From Parvularcula sp. LCG005 (GTDB lineage Bacteria > Pseudomonadota > Alphaproteobacteria > Caulobacterales > Parvularculaceae), in the NCBI RefSeq assembly GCF_032930845.1, contig NZ_CP136758.1:2557001-2621000 (forward strand): a stretch of 64,000 nucleotides of DNA. The letters run 5' to 3'. The notes beneath the pieces are model-generated. The model searched no databases. It saw only the letters and a list, made by a program, of their open reading frames with translations, and was not told where the DNA came from. The translations under genes were made by a program, and so were the position numbers. This document shows positions 15,645-24,290 of this stretch, in pieces. The first letter of the stretch is position 1; each line of letters starts with the position of its first letter.

Positions 15645-15877
15645 GGCGCCCCCCAACATCTGCGTTGGCGTGGTCATAGCGGGCTTCGGGCCCGAGTGCA
15701 GCCCACGATTGCGGCCCGTAAGGCCCGCCCCACCGCCGCATAAACCTTGAACAGCGTACCCCCTCGCCAAGGGCCGCTTTTTCCGCTAGGGGCGGCCGAT
15801 TGAATTCCCCCGTGTCCTCAGGACACCGGCCCGCAGCGACCGTTCGCGCAGGCCCATTCGCTTCTGGAAAGCCCCGA

Positions 15878-17797
15878 ATGACCACAACGTCTACAGCTAC
15901 GGGCCTGTCGCCCGCCCTCGCCCGCACGCTGGCCGCAAAAGGCTATGACAACCTCACCGAAGTTCAGGACGCCATGCTGGCCTCCGAACTGGAGGGTCGC
16001 GACCTTCTCGTGTCGGCCCAGACGGGCTCTGGCAAGACCGTCGCCTTTGGCCTCGCCATTGGCAATGACCTTCTCCAGTCTGAAGAACGCCTTCCCCGCG
16101 CCGGCGCGCCCCTGGCGCTCGTCGTGGCCCCGACCCGGGAATTGGCGCTGCAGGTCGCCCGGGAACTTGAATGGCTGTACGCCGAGGCCGGCGCCCTCGT
16201 CGCGACCTGTGTCGGCGGCATGGATATGCGGACCGAGCGTCAGGCGCTGGGTCGTGGTGCCCATATCGTTGTGGGCACGCCTGGGCGGCTCGTTGATCAC
16301 ATCACCCGCAACTCGCTGAAGACAGACGATCTGCGCGCTGTCGTCCTCGATGAAGCGGATGAGATGCTGAATCTAGGCTTCCGTGAGGAGCTCGAAGCCA
16401 TTCTGGAAGCGTGCCCGGACGATCGCCGCACCCTGATGTTCTCGGCAACCGTGGCAGGCGGCATCGGCAAGCTGGCCGCGCGATACCAGAACGATGCGCT
16501 GCGCATCTCGGCCAGCGGTCCGACACGCCAGCATGACGACATCACCTACCGGGGGATGATCACGGCCCAGCACGATTCGGAACGCGCGATCATCAATACG
16601 CTGCGCTTCTTCGAAGCCGACAATGCGATCGTGTTCTGTTCGACCCGTGCTGCGGTATCGCGCCTGACCAGCCGCCTGGCCAATCGCGGCTTTTCTGTCG
16701 TCGCCATTTCCGGTGAGTTGAACCAGAATGAACGCAGCAACGCCCTGCAGGCCATGCGCGACGGCCGCGCCCGCGTCTGCGTGGCGACCGATGTCGCGGC
16801 TCGCGGTATCGACCTTCCCGGCCTCGAACTCGTCATTCATGCGGACCTGCCCAAAAACCGCGAAGGCCTGCTTCACCGGTCGGGTCGGACCGGTCGTGCC
16901 GGGCAAAAGGGTACCAGTGTCCTGATCGTGCCGCCGCGCGCCCAGCGCCGGATTGAGCGCCTCTTGGCCGAAGCCAAGGTCAAAGCCGAATGGTCTTCTC
17001 CGCCGAGTGCCGATGATGTGCGCGCGAAAGACGATGAACGCCTGCTGGCTGATCCGCTGTTGACGGAAGCCGCCGAGATCACAGATCTGGCTCGTCAGAT
17101 TGCGCAGGAATATTCGGCTGAACATCTCGCCGCGGCACTCGTCCGTATGCGCCGCGAAGGCCGCTCCGCCCCTGAAGAGCTGTCGGATGTCCAGATTACC
17201 GATGCCCCGCGGGAACGCGCGCCGCGCGATGAAATTTCAAATTCCGCCTGGGTCGTTCTTTCTGTTGGCCGTTCAAAACGCGCCGAGCCCCGCTGGCTTC
17301 TGCCCATGCTGTGCAAGGCTGGACCGATGAAGAAAAGCGCCATTGGCGCCATCCGCGTGCAGGAGGAAGAGACCTACGTGCAGCTGGATGCTGATGCGGC
17401 CACAGAGTTTCTGGAACGCATCGGTATTGCTGGCCGCCTCGAGGACGGTATCAATGTACGCCTGGCCGATGGCCCACCCAACGCCGAAAGCTACGGCCAG
17501 CGTCCACCGCGCCAGGAACGCCCGGCAAAGCCGCACCCGAAGACCGGCACGCGGGACAAGGCAAAATTCCGTAAGCGCGATGACGACAGTGCTCGCCCTG
17601 AACGGGCCGAGCGCAACGAGCAGTGGACACCGGAGGGCGAAGCCCCCTCCTATCGCAAGAAGCCCAAGGGAAAATACGTGCCGAAAGGCGGTTCATCCGC
17701 CCCAGGACGGAAGCCCGCCGATCGGCCCGATCGTAAACCGCAGGCCGACAGCGGCAGCTCGCAAAAATTCAAACGCATCAAGAAAAAAGCCAAATAA
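15878..17797 (+). CDS. DEAD-box RNA helicase with DbpA-type RNA-binding domain
   Basis: A 639-aa ATP-dependent RNA helicase, likely in ribosome assembly or RNA turnover. Motifs in order: Q-motif region (NLTEVQDAML), AQTGSGKT, PTRELALQV, GTPGRLVDH, DEADEML, SAT, then domain 2 with ATDVAARGID and HRSGRTGRAG. After a helical linker the segment SNSAWVVLSVGRSKRAEP to about residue 530 matches a DbpA-type RNA-binding domain. The last 90 residues are a Lys/Arg/Pro-rich disordered tail. Start at 15878 fits TCTGGAAAG upstream. Longer than E. coli DbpA (about 457 aa) because of the linker and tail. Confidence 0.92.
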   Translation: MTTTSTATGLSPALARTLAAKGYDNLTEVQDAMLASELEGRDLLVSAQTGSGKTVAFGLAIGNDLLQSEERLPRAGAPLALVVAPTRELALQVARELEWLYAEAGALVATCVGGMDMRTERQALGRGAHIVVGTPGRLVDHITRNSLKTDDLRAVVLDEADEMLNLGFREELEAILEACPDDRRTLMFSATVAGGIGKLAARYQNDALRISASGPTRQHDDITYRGMITAQHDSERAIINTLRFFEADNAIVFCSTRAAVSRLTSRLANRGFSVVAISGELNQNERSNALQAMRDGRARVCVATDVAARGIDLPGLELVIHADLPKNREGLLHRSGRTGRAGQKGTSVLIVPPRAQRRIERLLAEAKVKAEWSSPPSADDVRAKDDERLLADPLLTEAAEITDLARQIAQEYSAEHLAAALVRMRREGRSAPEELSDVQITDAPRERAPRDEISNSAWVVLSVGRSKRAEPRWLLPMLCKAGPMKKSAIGAIRVQEEETYVQLDADAATEFLERIGIAGRLEDGINVRLADGPPNAESYGQRPPRQERPAKPHPKTGTRDKAKFRKRDDDSARPERAERNEQWTPEGEAPSYRKKPKGKYVPKGGSSAPGRKPADRPDRKPQADSGSSQKFKRIKKKAK

Positions 17798-17798
17798 A

Positions 17799-17825
17799 AA
17801 AGGGCGGCTCCGAGAGCCGCCCTTT
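17799..17825 (+). terminator. Terminator of the helicase gene
   Basis: GGGCGGCTC (17802-17810) and GAGCCGCCC (17814-17822) with a 3-base loop, A-run before and TTT after. Confidence 0.85.
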
Positions 17826-17859
17826 CGCATACAAGACAGGCGATTATCCGCCGCTTTTT

Positions 17860-18477
17860 CTAGGCACCGTGGTGAATGGCGCCGATGCGCTTCTTACGAC
17901 GCTGGACCAACCAGCCTGCAGCGAAGACCTGCGCAAAAAGAAGCGCGGCGCCCGGTAACGGGACCGAGCCGATCGTCATGTTGATCTGGTCACTCGGCAA
18001 CAGCCACGTGTAGGTGCCAGGGGTCAGGCCAAGGCTCGCGAACGTGGCCCCCATGAAGGTGGTGACGCCGGTCATCATGGAACCTGACGCATAGCCTTCG
18101 GCAAGGAAGAAAACGCCAGCAGCACCGGCAAGGCTGAAGCCCTCGGTGCCGGTCACCGCCAACTGATTGAACTGGAAGGTGTTGGTACCAGATCCGAAAC
18201 TCGCAGGTCCGGTTATCGTATAGGCCACGCTATCAATGGATGTACCTGACGTGACCACTGTTAGGGCGAGTGACGCGCTGGAAGGGTTCAAGCCTGAAAA
18301 GTTGCCGGCGAAGGAGGCGAGCCCAATCATATTTGCGTCAGTCAGATCAATCGAGCCTGAGTAGGAGATCGTCACTCCCGACGCATTCTCGACCATCACT
18401 ATATTCAACGCCGCATGGGCGTTTGATATAAGGCCAGTCAGCATAGCCAGGCCTGCAATTAGTCGTTTTCTGAACAT
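17860..18477 (-). CDS. Exported protein with VPLPG-type C-terminal sorting tail
   Basis: A 205-aa secreted protein of unknown role: basic N-terminus and signal peptide (MFRKRLIAGLAMLTGL, cleavage after NAHA), a Ser/Thr/Gly-rich beta-type body without cysteine, and the tail SVPLPGAALLFAQVFAAGW followed by RRKKR. This is the same sorting signature as the protein at 12784-13854, with G in place of A. Start at 18477 has AGGGGGGC just upstream. It shares the region downstream of the helicase, convergent, and has no obvious operon partner. Confidence 0.8.
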   Translation of the reverse strand: MFRKRLIAGLAMLTGLISNAHAALNIVMVENASGVTISYSGSIDLTDANMIGLASFAGNFSGLNPSSASLALTVVTSGTSIDSVAYTITGPASFGSGTNTFQFNQLAVTGTEGFSLAGAAGVFFLAEGYASGSMMTGVTTFMGATFASLGLTPGTYTWLLPSDQINMTIGSVPLPGAALLFAQVFAAGWLVQRRKKRIGAIHHGA

Positions 18478-18562
18478 TTCTGCCCCCCTGAAAAAGTTCG
18501 GCGCCCAACACAACATTTCGGCACCAAGAGCAGATTTTCACGAATACGAAAAATTAGCAATC

Positions 18563-18578
18563 TGTTCTTCCAAGAACA
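18563..18578. repeat. Inverted repeat in the gap between the VPLPG gene and tRNA-Leu
   Basis: TGTTCTT, CC, AAGAACA: two perfect 7-base arms. It lies about 85 bases upstream of the VPLPG gene, in a 305-base gap (18478-18782) where no coding frame is convincing. It could be an operator of that gene. Confidence 0.4.
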
Positions 18579-18782
18579 CACGCGTGCGTTGCATCTGCCT
18601 TAGACAGAAGTCTTGGATCGATTAGAAGGACGTCGCTTGATGATCAATTTCAGAGGCGCAGTTGGCATACGGCGAACTTGGCCGCGACAGAGGTCGACAG
18701 CCAGTCTTCAAGCCATGATGGCATCGCGCGCCAAGGGGGCCGTACGATGGATACGTCTAAAATACTGAGATTTGTATATGAG

Positions 18783-18869
18783 TGGTGCCCAGAAGAGGAC
18801 TCGAACCTCCACACCCTTACGAGTACCAGCACCTGAAGCTGGCGCGTCTACCAATTCCGCCATCTGGGC
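18783..18869 (-). tRNA. tRNA-Leu (anticodon CAG)
   Basis: Read on the minus strand: acceptor GCCCAGA (18869-18863) pairs with TCTGGGC near the 3' end, D-arm GCGGAATTGGTAGACGC, anticodon stem CCAGC with loop TTCAGGT giving CAG, a long variable arm typical of class II tRNAs (TACTCGTAAGGGTG), and T-loop GGTTCGAGTCC. The CCA end is encoded (18785-18783). Decodes CUG. Confidence 0.96.
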
Positions 18870-19021
18870 TTAGCGATCAGCCCGAAGGCACGCCAAGAGA
18901 GCGGGGGAATAATCCGCCTGCGCGTGCCTGTCAAACAGAACTTGAATGAAACTGCCCAGATCCTCATGTTTTTCTGATGCCGTCCGGTTTGGGCGGCTGA
19001 GACAGGGGAAAGGCGGGAGTA

Positions 19022-20170
19022 ATGCACGAGATTCTGGCGACACTGGGCGCAGCACTGATGGGCGTTCTGGCGCCTGCCGCGCCGCAGAACCCACAGGACG
19101 TTCTGGCCCACGAGATTACAGCCGTTCAGACGGGGAGCGGTGTGGTGGGCCTCGCCGGTGCGGTGATGCAGGACGGGCGGCTGGTGGCGATGGCCGCAAG
19201 CGGTGAGCGGGCGCTTGGCTCGGGCGAGCCGGTTTCGGCCGAAGGCCCATGGCATGTCGGCTCCCTCACCAAATCCATGACGGCCGTGATGATCGCCACC
19301 ATGGTCGAGGACGGCCTTCTCACATGGGACACGACGCTGGCCGACATTTATGGCACCGATATTGATCCCTCCTGGCACGCCGTGACGATGACCGACCTCC
19401 TCACCCATCGCAGCGGCGCCGGGGGTTCAATCCCCGTCGGGATGATGCTGGCGCCCCGCCCAACCTCGCGGGAGGATGTATCAGCCCAGCGTCAGGACAT
19501 TGTTCGCAGCGTGCTGAACAAGCCCGCACCCGGTCAGCGCGGCACATTCACCTATTCGAATATGGGCGTCATCATCGCCGGCGCCGTAACTGAGAAAATT
19601 GCAGGGCACCCCTGGGAAGATGAGATGGAAAGCCGAGTGTTCCGTCCGCTGGGCCTGCAGGGCGGCTTTGGGGCACCGATGGGCGACGACGCGCCCCGCG
19701 GCCACCGCCGCACACTGTTCATGCGCCGTGCGATCAATCCAACCACACCGGGGTCGGACAATCCCCCGTTTCTGGGGCCCGCGGGCACTGTCCATATGCC
19801 GCTGCCGGACCTTGTGGCCTATGGCCAGTTCCACCTGAGCGAACAGCCTGGAATACTCAGCAGGGAGACGCTCGACCAGCTGCACCAAGCCGTTCCCGAT
19901 ACCGGGCAGAAGCCCGTGCACTACGCCTATGGCTGGGTTGTCGAGGCGGATGGTCACGACATCGGCGCGGGGCCAGTCATCTGGCACAACGGCTCCAACA
20001 CCATGTGGTATGCGTTGCTGATCCTGTTTCCCGAACGCGACACGGTCATGGCCTTTACGGCGAATGAGATGACCGACGACCTGCAGGGTCATCTGTTCGA
20101 CATCGCTGAAACCATGGCAAAAACGCTGGATATGTCCGAACCGGCCCCATCGACACAGGCAGAGAATTAG
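19022..20170 (+). CDS. Serine hydrolase of the beta-lactamase/penicillin-binding superfamily
   Basis: A 382-aa class C beta-lactamase-like hydrolase. The nucleophile motif S81-L-T-K84 (HVGSLTKSM), the second motif Y179-S-N181 and a C-terminal IWHNGSN in the KTG position are all present. The N-terminus is weakly hydrophobic (ILATLGAALMGVLAPAA), consistent with export. Substrates of this group are mixed (peptides, esters, beta-lactams), and HNG instead of KTG argues against a true beta-lactamase. AAAGGCGGGAG precedes the ATG. The PerM-family gene follows after 44 bases. Confidence 0.87.
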   Translation: MHEILATLGAALMGVLAPAAPQNPQDVLAHEITAVQTGSGVVGLAGAVMQDGRLVAMAASGERALGSGEPVSAEGPWHVGSLTKSMTAVMIATMVEDGLLTWDTTLADIYGTDIDPSWHAVTMTDLLTHRSGAGGSIPVGMMLAPRPTSREDVSAQRQDIVRSVLNKPAPGQRGTFTYSNMGVIIAGAVTEKIAGHPWEDEMESRVFRPLGLQGGFGAPMGDDAPRGHRRTLFMRRAINPTTPGSDNPPFLGPAGTVHMPLPDLVAYGQFHLSEQPGILSRETLDQLHQAVPDTGQKPVHYAYGWVVEADGHDIGAGPVIWHNGSNTMWYALLILFPERDTVMAFTANEMTDDLQGHLFDIAETMAKTLDMSEPAPSTQAEN

Positions 20171-20214
20171 GGCCAAACACGGCCTTTGCGATGTTCACGC
20201 CTGAGGAGGCCGAT

Positions 20215-21441
20215 ATGGCAGCTGTGCCGCCCGTCCGAAACACGCTGCAGGAAGCGTTCTTCGCCGCAGCGCTCGCTGTCCTCGTGTTTTATATCCTCTG
20301 GGTGGCGCAGGGTGTTCTGGTCCCCCTCGTCACCGCCATCTTCCTCGCCTTTCTCATCATGTCCGTGAAAGGCGCGATCGAGCGCATCCCGGTGATCGGC
20401 CGCCGCCTGCCCAATCCGCTTCGCTATATTCTGTCCTTCGGCGTGATCGCGCTCACCGTCGTCGTCCTTGCCCTGATTGTCCGGGACAATATTGGCGCGG
20501 TGCTGGACAAGGCCCCTGAATATCAGCAGCGGTTCAAGGATCTGGCCGCGACTATGGTGGAGCGGGCGGAAGGCCTCCCGCTGATTCCCGAAGATGCGCT
20601 GGAAGCCGCCGCCAGCATTATTGAAGGGTTCGGCAGCGGCATCATGGCGGATGAAACCGCCCTCGCCCCCGAGGCGGCCAATGCCGCGGACGAGCTGCGG
20701 CGGGCCGCGTTCTCCTTCGCGCGCGGGGCCGTGGCCAGCATCACAGGCTCCGTCGGCAGCCTCATCGGCGCCCTGGTGACAACTTTTCTCTACACGGCCT
20801 TTCTGCTGATAGAGCAGGGCCGGTTCATCAAGAAGCTGAACCTCATCTGGCTGAGCGATAACAAGGCTCAGCACCATCAGGCCGAGCATGTGCTGAACGA
20901 CATTGGCCGACTGGTCGGCAAGTACATCTCCATCAAGACGTTCATCGCCCTGATCGTGGCGAGCATTTCCTTTGTCATCATGACCTGGCGCCAGACGGAT
21001 TTTGCCGGGTTCTGGGCGCTGCTGATCTTTGCCTTCGGCTTTGTGCCGATTGTCGGCGCCATTCTGGCGATCGCCCTGCCAACCATTCTGACCCTCGTGC
21101 AGCCGGACCATGGCGGCTTCGTCAGTGCGTTGATCACCCTGATCCTCCTGACGGGGGCGGAACAGACGGTCAGCTCGTTCATCGAGCCGCGCCTGCTGGG
21201 CCGGTCTCTCAACCTGTCGCCGCTGATCATCCTGCTGTCGCTGGCGACGTGGGGCACGCTGTGGGGTTTCCCCGGCATGCTCCTCTGTGTGCCGATGACC
21301 GTGGCCGCGCTGATCATCCTGTCGCAGTTCGAAGCAACGCGGCCCATTGCGATCATGCTGTCGGACAACGGCAAGATCGGCCCGCTCGAACGGGGACACA
21401 CCGATGCGGATGAGCGGGCGCCCGTTGCGCCTGTGATCTAG
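20215..21441 (+). CDS. AI-2E/PerM family membrane permease
   Basis: A 408-aa integral membrane protein with the family layout: two or three N-terminal helices (from VLVFYILWVAQGVLVPL), a soluble amphipathic middle (VLDKAPEYQQRFKDLAATMV), and five C-terminal helices including the family motifs LIFAFGFVPIVGAILA and EPRLLGRSLNLSPLIILL. The superfamily includes TqsA and transporters of varied or unknown substrate, so no substrate is claimed. The ATG at 20215 is preferred to 20191 because GAGGAGG lies 5 bases before it. Its stop overlaps the convergent oxyR stop. Confidence 0.88.
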   Translation: MAAVPPVRNTLQEAFFAAALAVLVFYILWVAQGVLVPLVTAIFLAFLIMSVKGAIERIPVIGRRLPNPLRYILSFGVIALTVVVLALIVRDNIGAVLDKAPEYQQRFKDLAATMVERAEGLPLIPEDALEAAASIIEGFGSGIMADETALAPEAANAADELRRAAFSFARGAVASITGSVGSLIGALVTTFLYTAFLLIEQGRFIKKLNLIWLSDNKAQHHQAEHVLNDIGRLVGKYISIKTFIALIVASISFVIMTWRQTDFAGFWALLIFAFGFVPIVGAILAIALPTILTLVQPDHGGFVSALITLILLTGAEQTVSSFIEPRLLGRSLNLSPLIILLSLATWGTLWGFPGMLLCVPMTVAALIILSQFEATRPIAIMLSDNGKIGPLERGHTDADERAPVAPVI

Positions 21442-22331
21442 GCGGCAAGCAACTCCGCGAGCGCGCGGGCCTCTGCTTCACGGCCAGAGCCCCGGCGCCA
21501 AGCAAGGCCCAGGTCACGCGACGGCTCTCCCCCAGCGGCGTTCCGTACAGGGATCGTGACGAGCCCGACAGCCTCCGCCAGCCCCTGATCGACCGCCATT
21601 TTTGGCAACAGCGTTGTCCCCAGTCCCGACCGCACCATCTGCGCCAGCGTAAACAGGCTCGTTGCGCCGAAGGCATCCGCCGCGTCCCGCTGCTGCAGAC
21701 TGCAGGCGTCGAGCGCATGATCGCGCAGACAGTGCCCGTCTTCCAGCAGAAGCAGGTTCTGATCGACCAGAATGTCCGACGAGATAACCGATTTCCTGGC
21801 CATCGGATGATCCGGCGCGCACGCAAACAGGAACGGATCTTCGCCAAAGATGAGCGTATCAAGGCCCGTTGTTTCCACGGGCATGGCGAGAACGGCAATA
21901 TCGATACGCCCCGCCTTGAGCCCGTCGACCAGCTGGTCGGTCAGCTCCTCCCGCAGGAACAGGCGCAGGTCCGGATAGTGCTGGTCGAGCTTGGGCATGA
22001 GATGCGGCAACAGGAACGGACCGATGGTCGGGATCAGCCCCATGCGCAGATCACCGGTCAGGGGCGGCCGGGCTTCGGCGGCTCGGACCATGTCCTGCGC
22101 CAGCCCGAGGATTTCTTCCGCCCGCCGGGCCATCTGTTCCCCCAAGGGGGTCAGACGGAACTGTCGTGAGGTCCGGTCGACCAGCGCGCGATCAACGACG
22201 CCTTCCAGTTCCTTGATCCCCGCAGACAGGGTGGACTGGGACACACAGCATTCTTCAGCCGCCCGGCTGAACGATTCATTGCGGACGAGGCTGTCAAAAA
22301 ATTGCAGTTGGCGAAGCGTAGGCAGGATCAT
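21438..22331 (-). CDS. oxyR: LysR-type peroxide sensor OxyR
   Basis: A 297-aa LysR-family activator with an N-terminal helix-turn-helix (SFSRAAEECCVSQSTLSAGIKELE) and a substrate-domain-like sensor. The peroxide-sensing pair is present: C201 and C210 in LLEDGHCLRDHALDACS, the spacing of E. coli C199 and C208. Divergent from ahpC with 127 bases between starts, the classical arrangement in which oxidised OxyR activates ahpC. Confidence 0.93.
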   Translation of the reverse strand: MILPTLRQLQFFDSLVRNESFSRAAEECCVSQSTLSAGIKELEGVVDRALVDRTSRQFRLTPLGEQMARRAEEILGLAQDMVRAAEARPPLTGDLRMGLIPTIGPFLLPHLMPKLDQHYPDLRLFLREELTDQLVDGLKAGRIDIAVLAMPVETTGLDTLIFGEDPFLFACAPDHPMARKSVISSDILVDQNLLLLEDGHCLRDHALDACSLQQRDAADAFGATSLFTLAQMVRSGLGTTLLPKMAVDQGLAEAVGLVTIPVRNAAGGEPSRDLGLAWRRGSGREAEARALAELLAA

Positions 22332-22335
22332 GCTT

Positions 22336-22350
22336 ATCGACTTTCTCGAT
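22336..22350. promoter_or_regulatory. Candidate OxyR operator between oxyR and ahpC
   Basis: ATCGA, CTTTC, TCGAT: an inverted repeat with T-N11-A geometry typical of LysR-type sites. A second symmetric block, TTGCTTGTACAAAGGCAA (22371-22388), lies 20 bases downstream. Assignment to OxyR comes from position only. Confidence 0.45.
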
Positions 22351-22458
22351 ACTAATATGCCGAATAATCTATTTGCTTGTACAAAGGCAAGGGACCATAT
22401 CGCTACTGACGAGGGAACGCCCCCGTCCCCTTACAACTGATTTTTGATGGAGATTCCT

Positions 22459-23004
22459 ATGCTCGGTATTGGCGATAAACTGCCTGACTTCAAAGTCGTC
22501 GGCGTGAAGCCCGGCTTCAACCAGATCGAAGAAGGCGGCGAGAGCGCGTTCGAGGACCTGACCCAGGACAGCTTCGAGGGCAAATGGAAGGTCATCTATT
22601 TCTACCCGAAAGACTTCACATTTGTCTGCCCAACTGAGATTGCCGAGTTCGGCCGTCTCGCCAAAGAATTCGAAGACCGTGACACGATCGTCATGGGCGG
22701 TTCAACGGACAACGAATTCTGTAAACTCGCATGGCGCCGCGACCATCCGGATCTCGACAAACACCCAGCCTGGCAGTTCGCTGACAGCACCGGTTCGCTC
22801 GTCGATGGCCTTGGAATCCGCTCGCCAGAAGGCGTTGCGCTGCGTGCGACATTCGTCGTCGACCCGCACAATGTCATCCAGCACGTTTATGTAAATAATT
22901 TGTCGGTGGGCCGGAACCCACAGGACACGCTGCGAGTTGTAGATGCATTACAGACTGACGAGCTGTGCCCCTGCAACCGCCCCGTTGGCGGGGACACCCT
23001 CTAA
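22459..23004 (+). CDS. ahpC: Alkyl hydroperoxide reductase subunit C (peroxiredoxin)
   Basis: Thiol peroxidase of 181 aa that reduces H2O2 and organic peroxides. The peroxidatic cysteine is C57 in FYPKDFTFVCPTE; the resolving cysteine is C170 (or C172) in DELCPCNRP. The ATG at 22459 is preferred to starts at 22444 and 22447 because GATGGAGA then serves as ribosome site. It resembles the AhpC type reduced by AhpD rather than by AhpF, consistent with ahpD following it. OxyR is divergent upstream. Confidence 0.94.
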   Translation: MLGIGDKLPDFKVVGVKPGFNQIEEGGESAFEDLTQDSFEGKWKVIYFYPKDFTFVCPTEIAEFGRLAKEFEDRDTIVMGGSTDNEFCKLAWRRDHPDLDKHPAWQFADSTGSLVDGLGIRSPEGVALRATFVVDPHNVIQHVYVNNLSVGRNPQDTLRVVDALQTDELCPCNRPVGGDTL

Positions 23005-23059
23005 AGCGGCTGTAACGCCTGACGATCTGCTGCCATCCCATTCCGGCAGATCCGACTAG

Positions 23060-23115
23060 AAACGCTGGGGGTTGCACCCCTCCCATTGCCCTTCAAAGTG
23101 CAACTCCCAGCGTTT
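23060..23115 (+). repeat. Long stem-loop between ahpC and ahpD
   Basis: Arms of 18 bases (23060-23077 and 23098-23115) starting AAACGCTGGG pair at 17 positions plus one G-T wobble, around a 20-base loop. There is no T-run directly after it, so partial termination or 3'-end protection of the ahpC message is more likely than full termination. Confidence 0.75.
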
Positions 23116-23203
23116 CCACCTTCCCTCATTTTTATTCTGGCCTCATCCCCTGATGTCCAATGGCATCGGATCTACGGCCTGTGGCTTTTCTTAGGAGAAC
23201 ATC

Positions 23204-23734
23204 ATGTCGATCGACGCTTTGCGCGAACACCTTCCCGACTATGCCAAGGATATCCGTTTGAACCTTGGCAGCCTCGCTGGCGAAACAGTCCTGAATGACC
23301 AGCAGAAATGGGGCACGTTCCTGTCCTGTGCCATTGCGACCCACAATCCGGCGATCATCAAACCGATCGCTGATGAAGTGGCCGGAAAGCTGTCTCCAGA
23401 AGGCATCCAAGCCGCCAAAGCGGCAGCGACCATCATGGGCATGAACAATGTCTATTATCGTTTCACCCACATGGTCAGCGACAAGAATTACGCAACGATG
23501 CCCGCCAAGCTGCGGATGCAGGTGATTGCTAATCCCGGCGTCGACAAGCTCGATTTCGAGCTGTGGTGTCTCGCCGTCTCAGCGATCAATGGTTGCGGCA
23601 TGTGCGTCGACAGCCATGAAGGCGTCGTCAGAAAAGGCGGCATGACCAGTGAGATGGTTCAGACTGCAGTGCGTATCGCCGCCGTGGTCCGCGCCGCCTC
23701 CGTGGCGCTCGACAGCGAAGCAGCGCTCGCCTGA
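23204..23734 (+). CDS. ahpD: Alkylhydroperoxidase AhpD
   Basis: A 176-aa AhpD-family protein that acts as the reductant partner of AhpC and has weak peroxidase activity of its own. The active site C131-G-M-C134-x3-H138 ([12 protein letters not shown]) with conserved upstream glutamate (FELWCL) is intact. TTAGGAGAA lies 7 bases before the ATG. It is 199 bases after ahpC with the long stem-loop in between, so its expression could differ from that of ahpC. Confidence 0.93.
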   Translation: MSIDALREHLPDYAKDIRLNLGSLAGETVLNDQQKWGTFLSCAIATHNPAIIKPIADEVAGKLSPEGIQAAKAAATIMGMNNVYYRFTHMVSDKNYATMPAKLRMQVIANPGVDKLDFELWCLAVSAINGCGMCVDSHEGVVRKGGMTSEMVQTAVRIAAVVRAASVALDSEAALA

Positions 23735-23764
23735 GCCATCGTCTGACCCCTGCCATATAAAAAG

Positions 23765-23793
23765 TGCGCCCGGGCAATTGGGCGCATTTTTTT
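23765..23793. terminator. Terminator shared by ahpD and motE
   Basis: TGCGCCC (23765-23771) and GGGCGCA (23780-23786) with A-run before and T7 after. It reaches into the motE stop region, and works for the convergent flagellar genes as well. Confidence 0.85.
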
Positions 23794-24289
23794 ATGGATC
23801 GAACTTCACCATCTCGTCCGCAATCTTCTGTGCAAGATCGATAGGCATGGCGCCAAGGATGGGTCCCGCACGGTCCGGCGCCATCGCCAGCAGGATCGCC
23901 GCTGACCGCTCCTGCGGCAGACGGGCAAGTGTTGCGGCGGCCCGATCCGTTTCCATCGCGCTGTAAAGCTGGGAGAGCTTCCGGATACTGACCTTCTGGT
24001 GCTCAAGCTGCCGCTCCCTCTCTGCGAGTTCTTCCGCCTTTCGGGCGGTCTCAGCGGCTGCGCGCTCCGCCGCCAATCTTTGCGCTTCCATTTCCTTCTC
24101 GCGCTCATAGAGCCCCCGCTCCCATTCATCGAGCTCGTCAAATGTCTGATTGACGTCCAGTTTCACAGGCGGGGGCGGCGGCGTCTGAGACAGCAGGTCG
24201 TCCAGTTGCACAACCTTCTCCCCCGCTCTTGCAGCCACACTGATGGAAAAGAGGACCATCAGAACAGGGAGTATCCGAGCTTTCTGCAT
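23792..24289 (-). CDS. motE: MotE-like flagellar stator chaperone
   Basis: A 165-aa exported protein: signal peptide (ARILPVLMVLFSISVAARA), proline-rich linker (TPPPPPVK), a long coiled coil (about 55-110, ERGLYEREKEMEAQRLAAER) and a C-terminal MgtE-N-like region (LPQERSAAILLAMAPDRAGPILGAM). MotE in alphaproteobacteria folds and targets MotC-type periplasmic motility proteins. No motC is in the window. The ATG at 24289 is chosen because a signal peptide then begins properly; the longer frame starts inside the upstream gene. Last gene of fliL-DUF6468-motE. Confidence 0.8.
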   Translation of the reverse strand: MQKARILPVLMVLFSISVAARAGEKVVQLDDLLSQTPPPPPVKLDVNQTFDELDEWERGLYEREKEMEAQRLAAERAAAETARKAEELAERERQLEHQKVSIRKLSQLYSAMETDRAAATLARLPQERSAAILLAMAPDRAGPILGAMPIDLAQKIADEMVKFDP

Positions 24290-24290
24290 T

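Noticed and set aside
18563-18578. LexA-type SOS box
   Set aside because: The arms contain GTTC and GAAC, but the spacing is not the GTTC-N7-GTTC or GAAC-N7-GAAC direct repeat of alphaproteobacterial LexA, and the neighbour gene is not a repair gene.
19022-20170. Beta-lactamase resistance gene
   Set aside because: SxxK and YSN motifs are present but HNG replaces KTG, and the sequence sits with housekeeping genes, so a general serine hydrolase is the safer call.
20167-21399. Long open frame antisense to the PerM-family gene
   Set aside because: The product is an Arg/Gln/Asp-rich shadow typical of GC-rich antisense frames; the forward protein has clear membrane helices.
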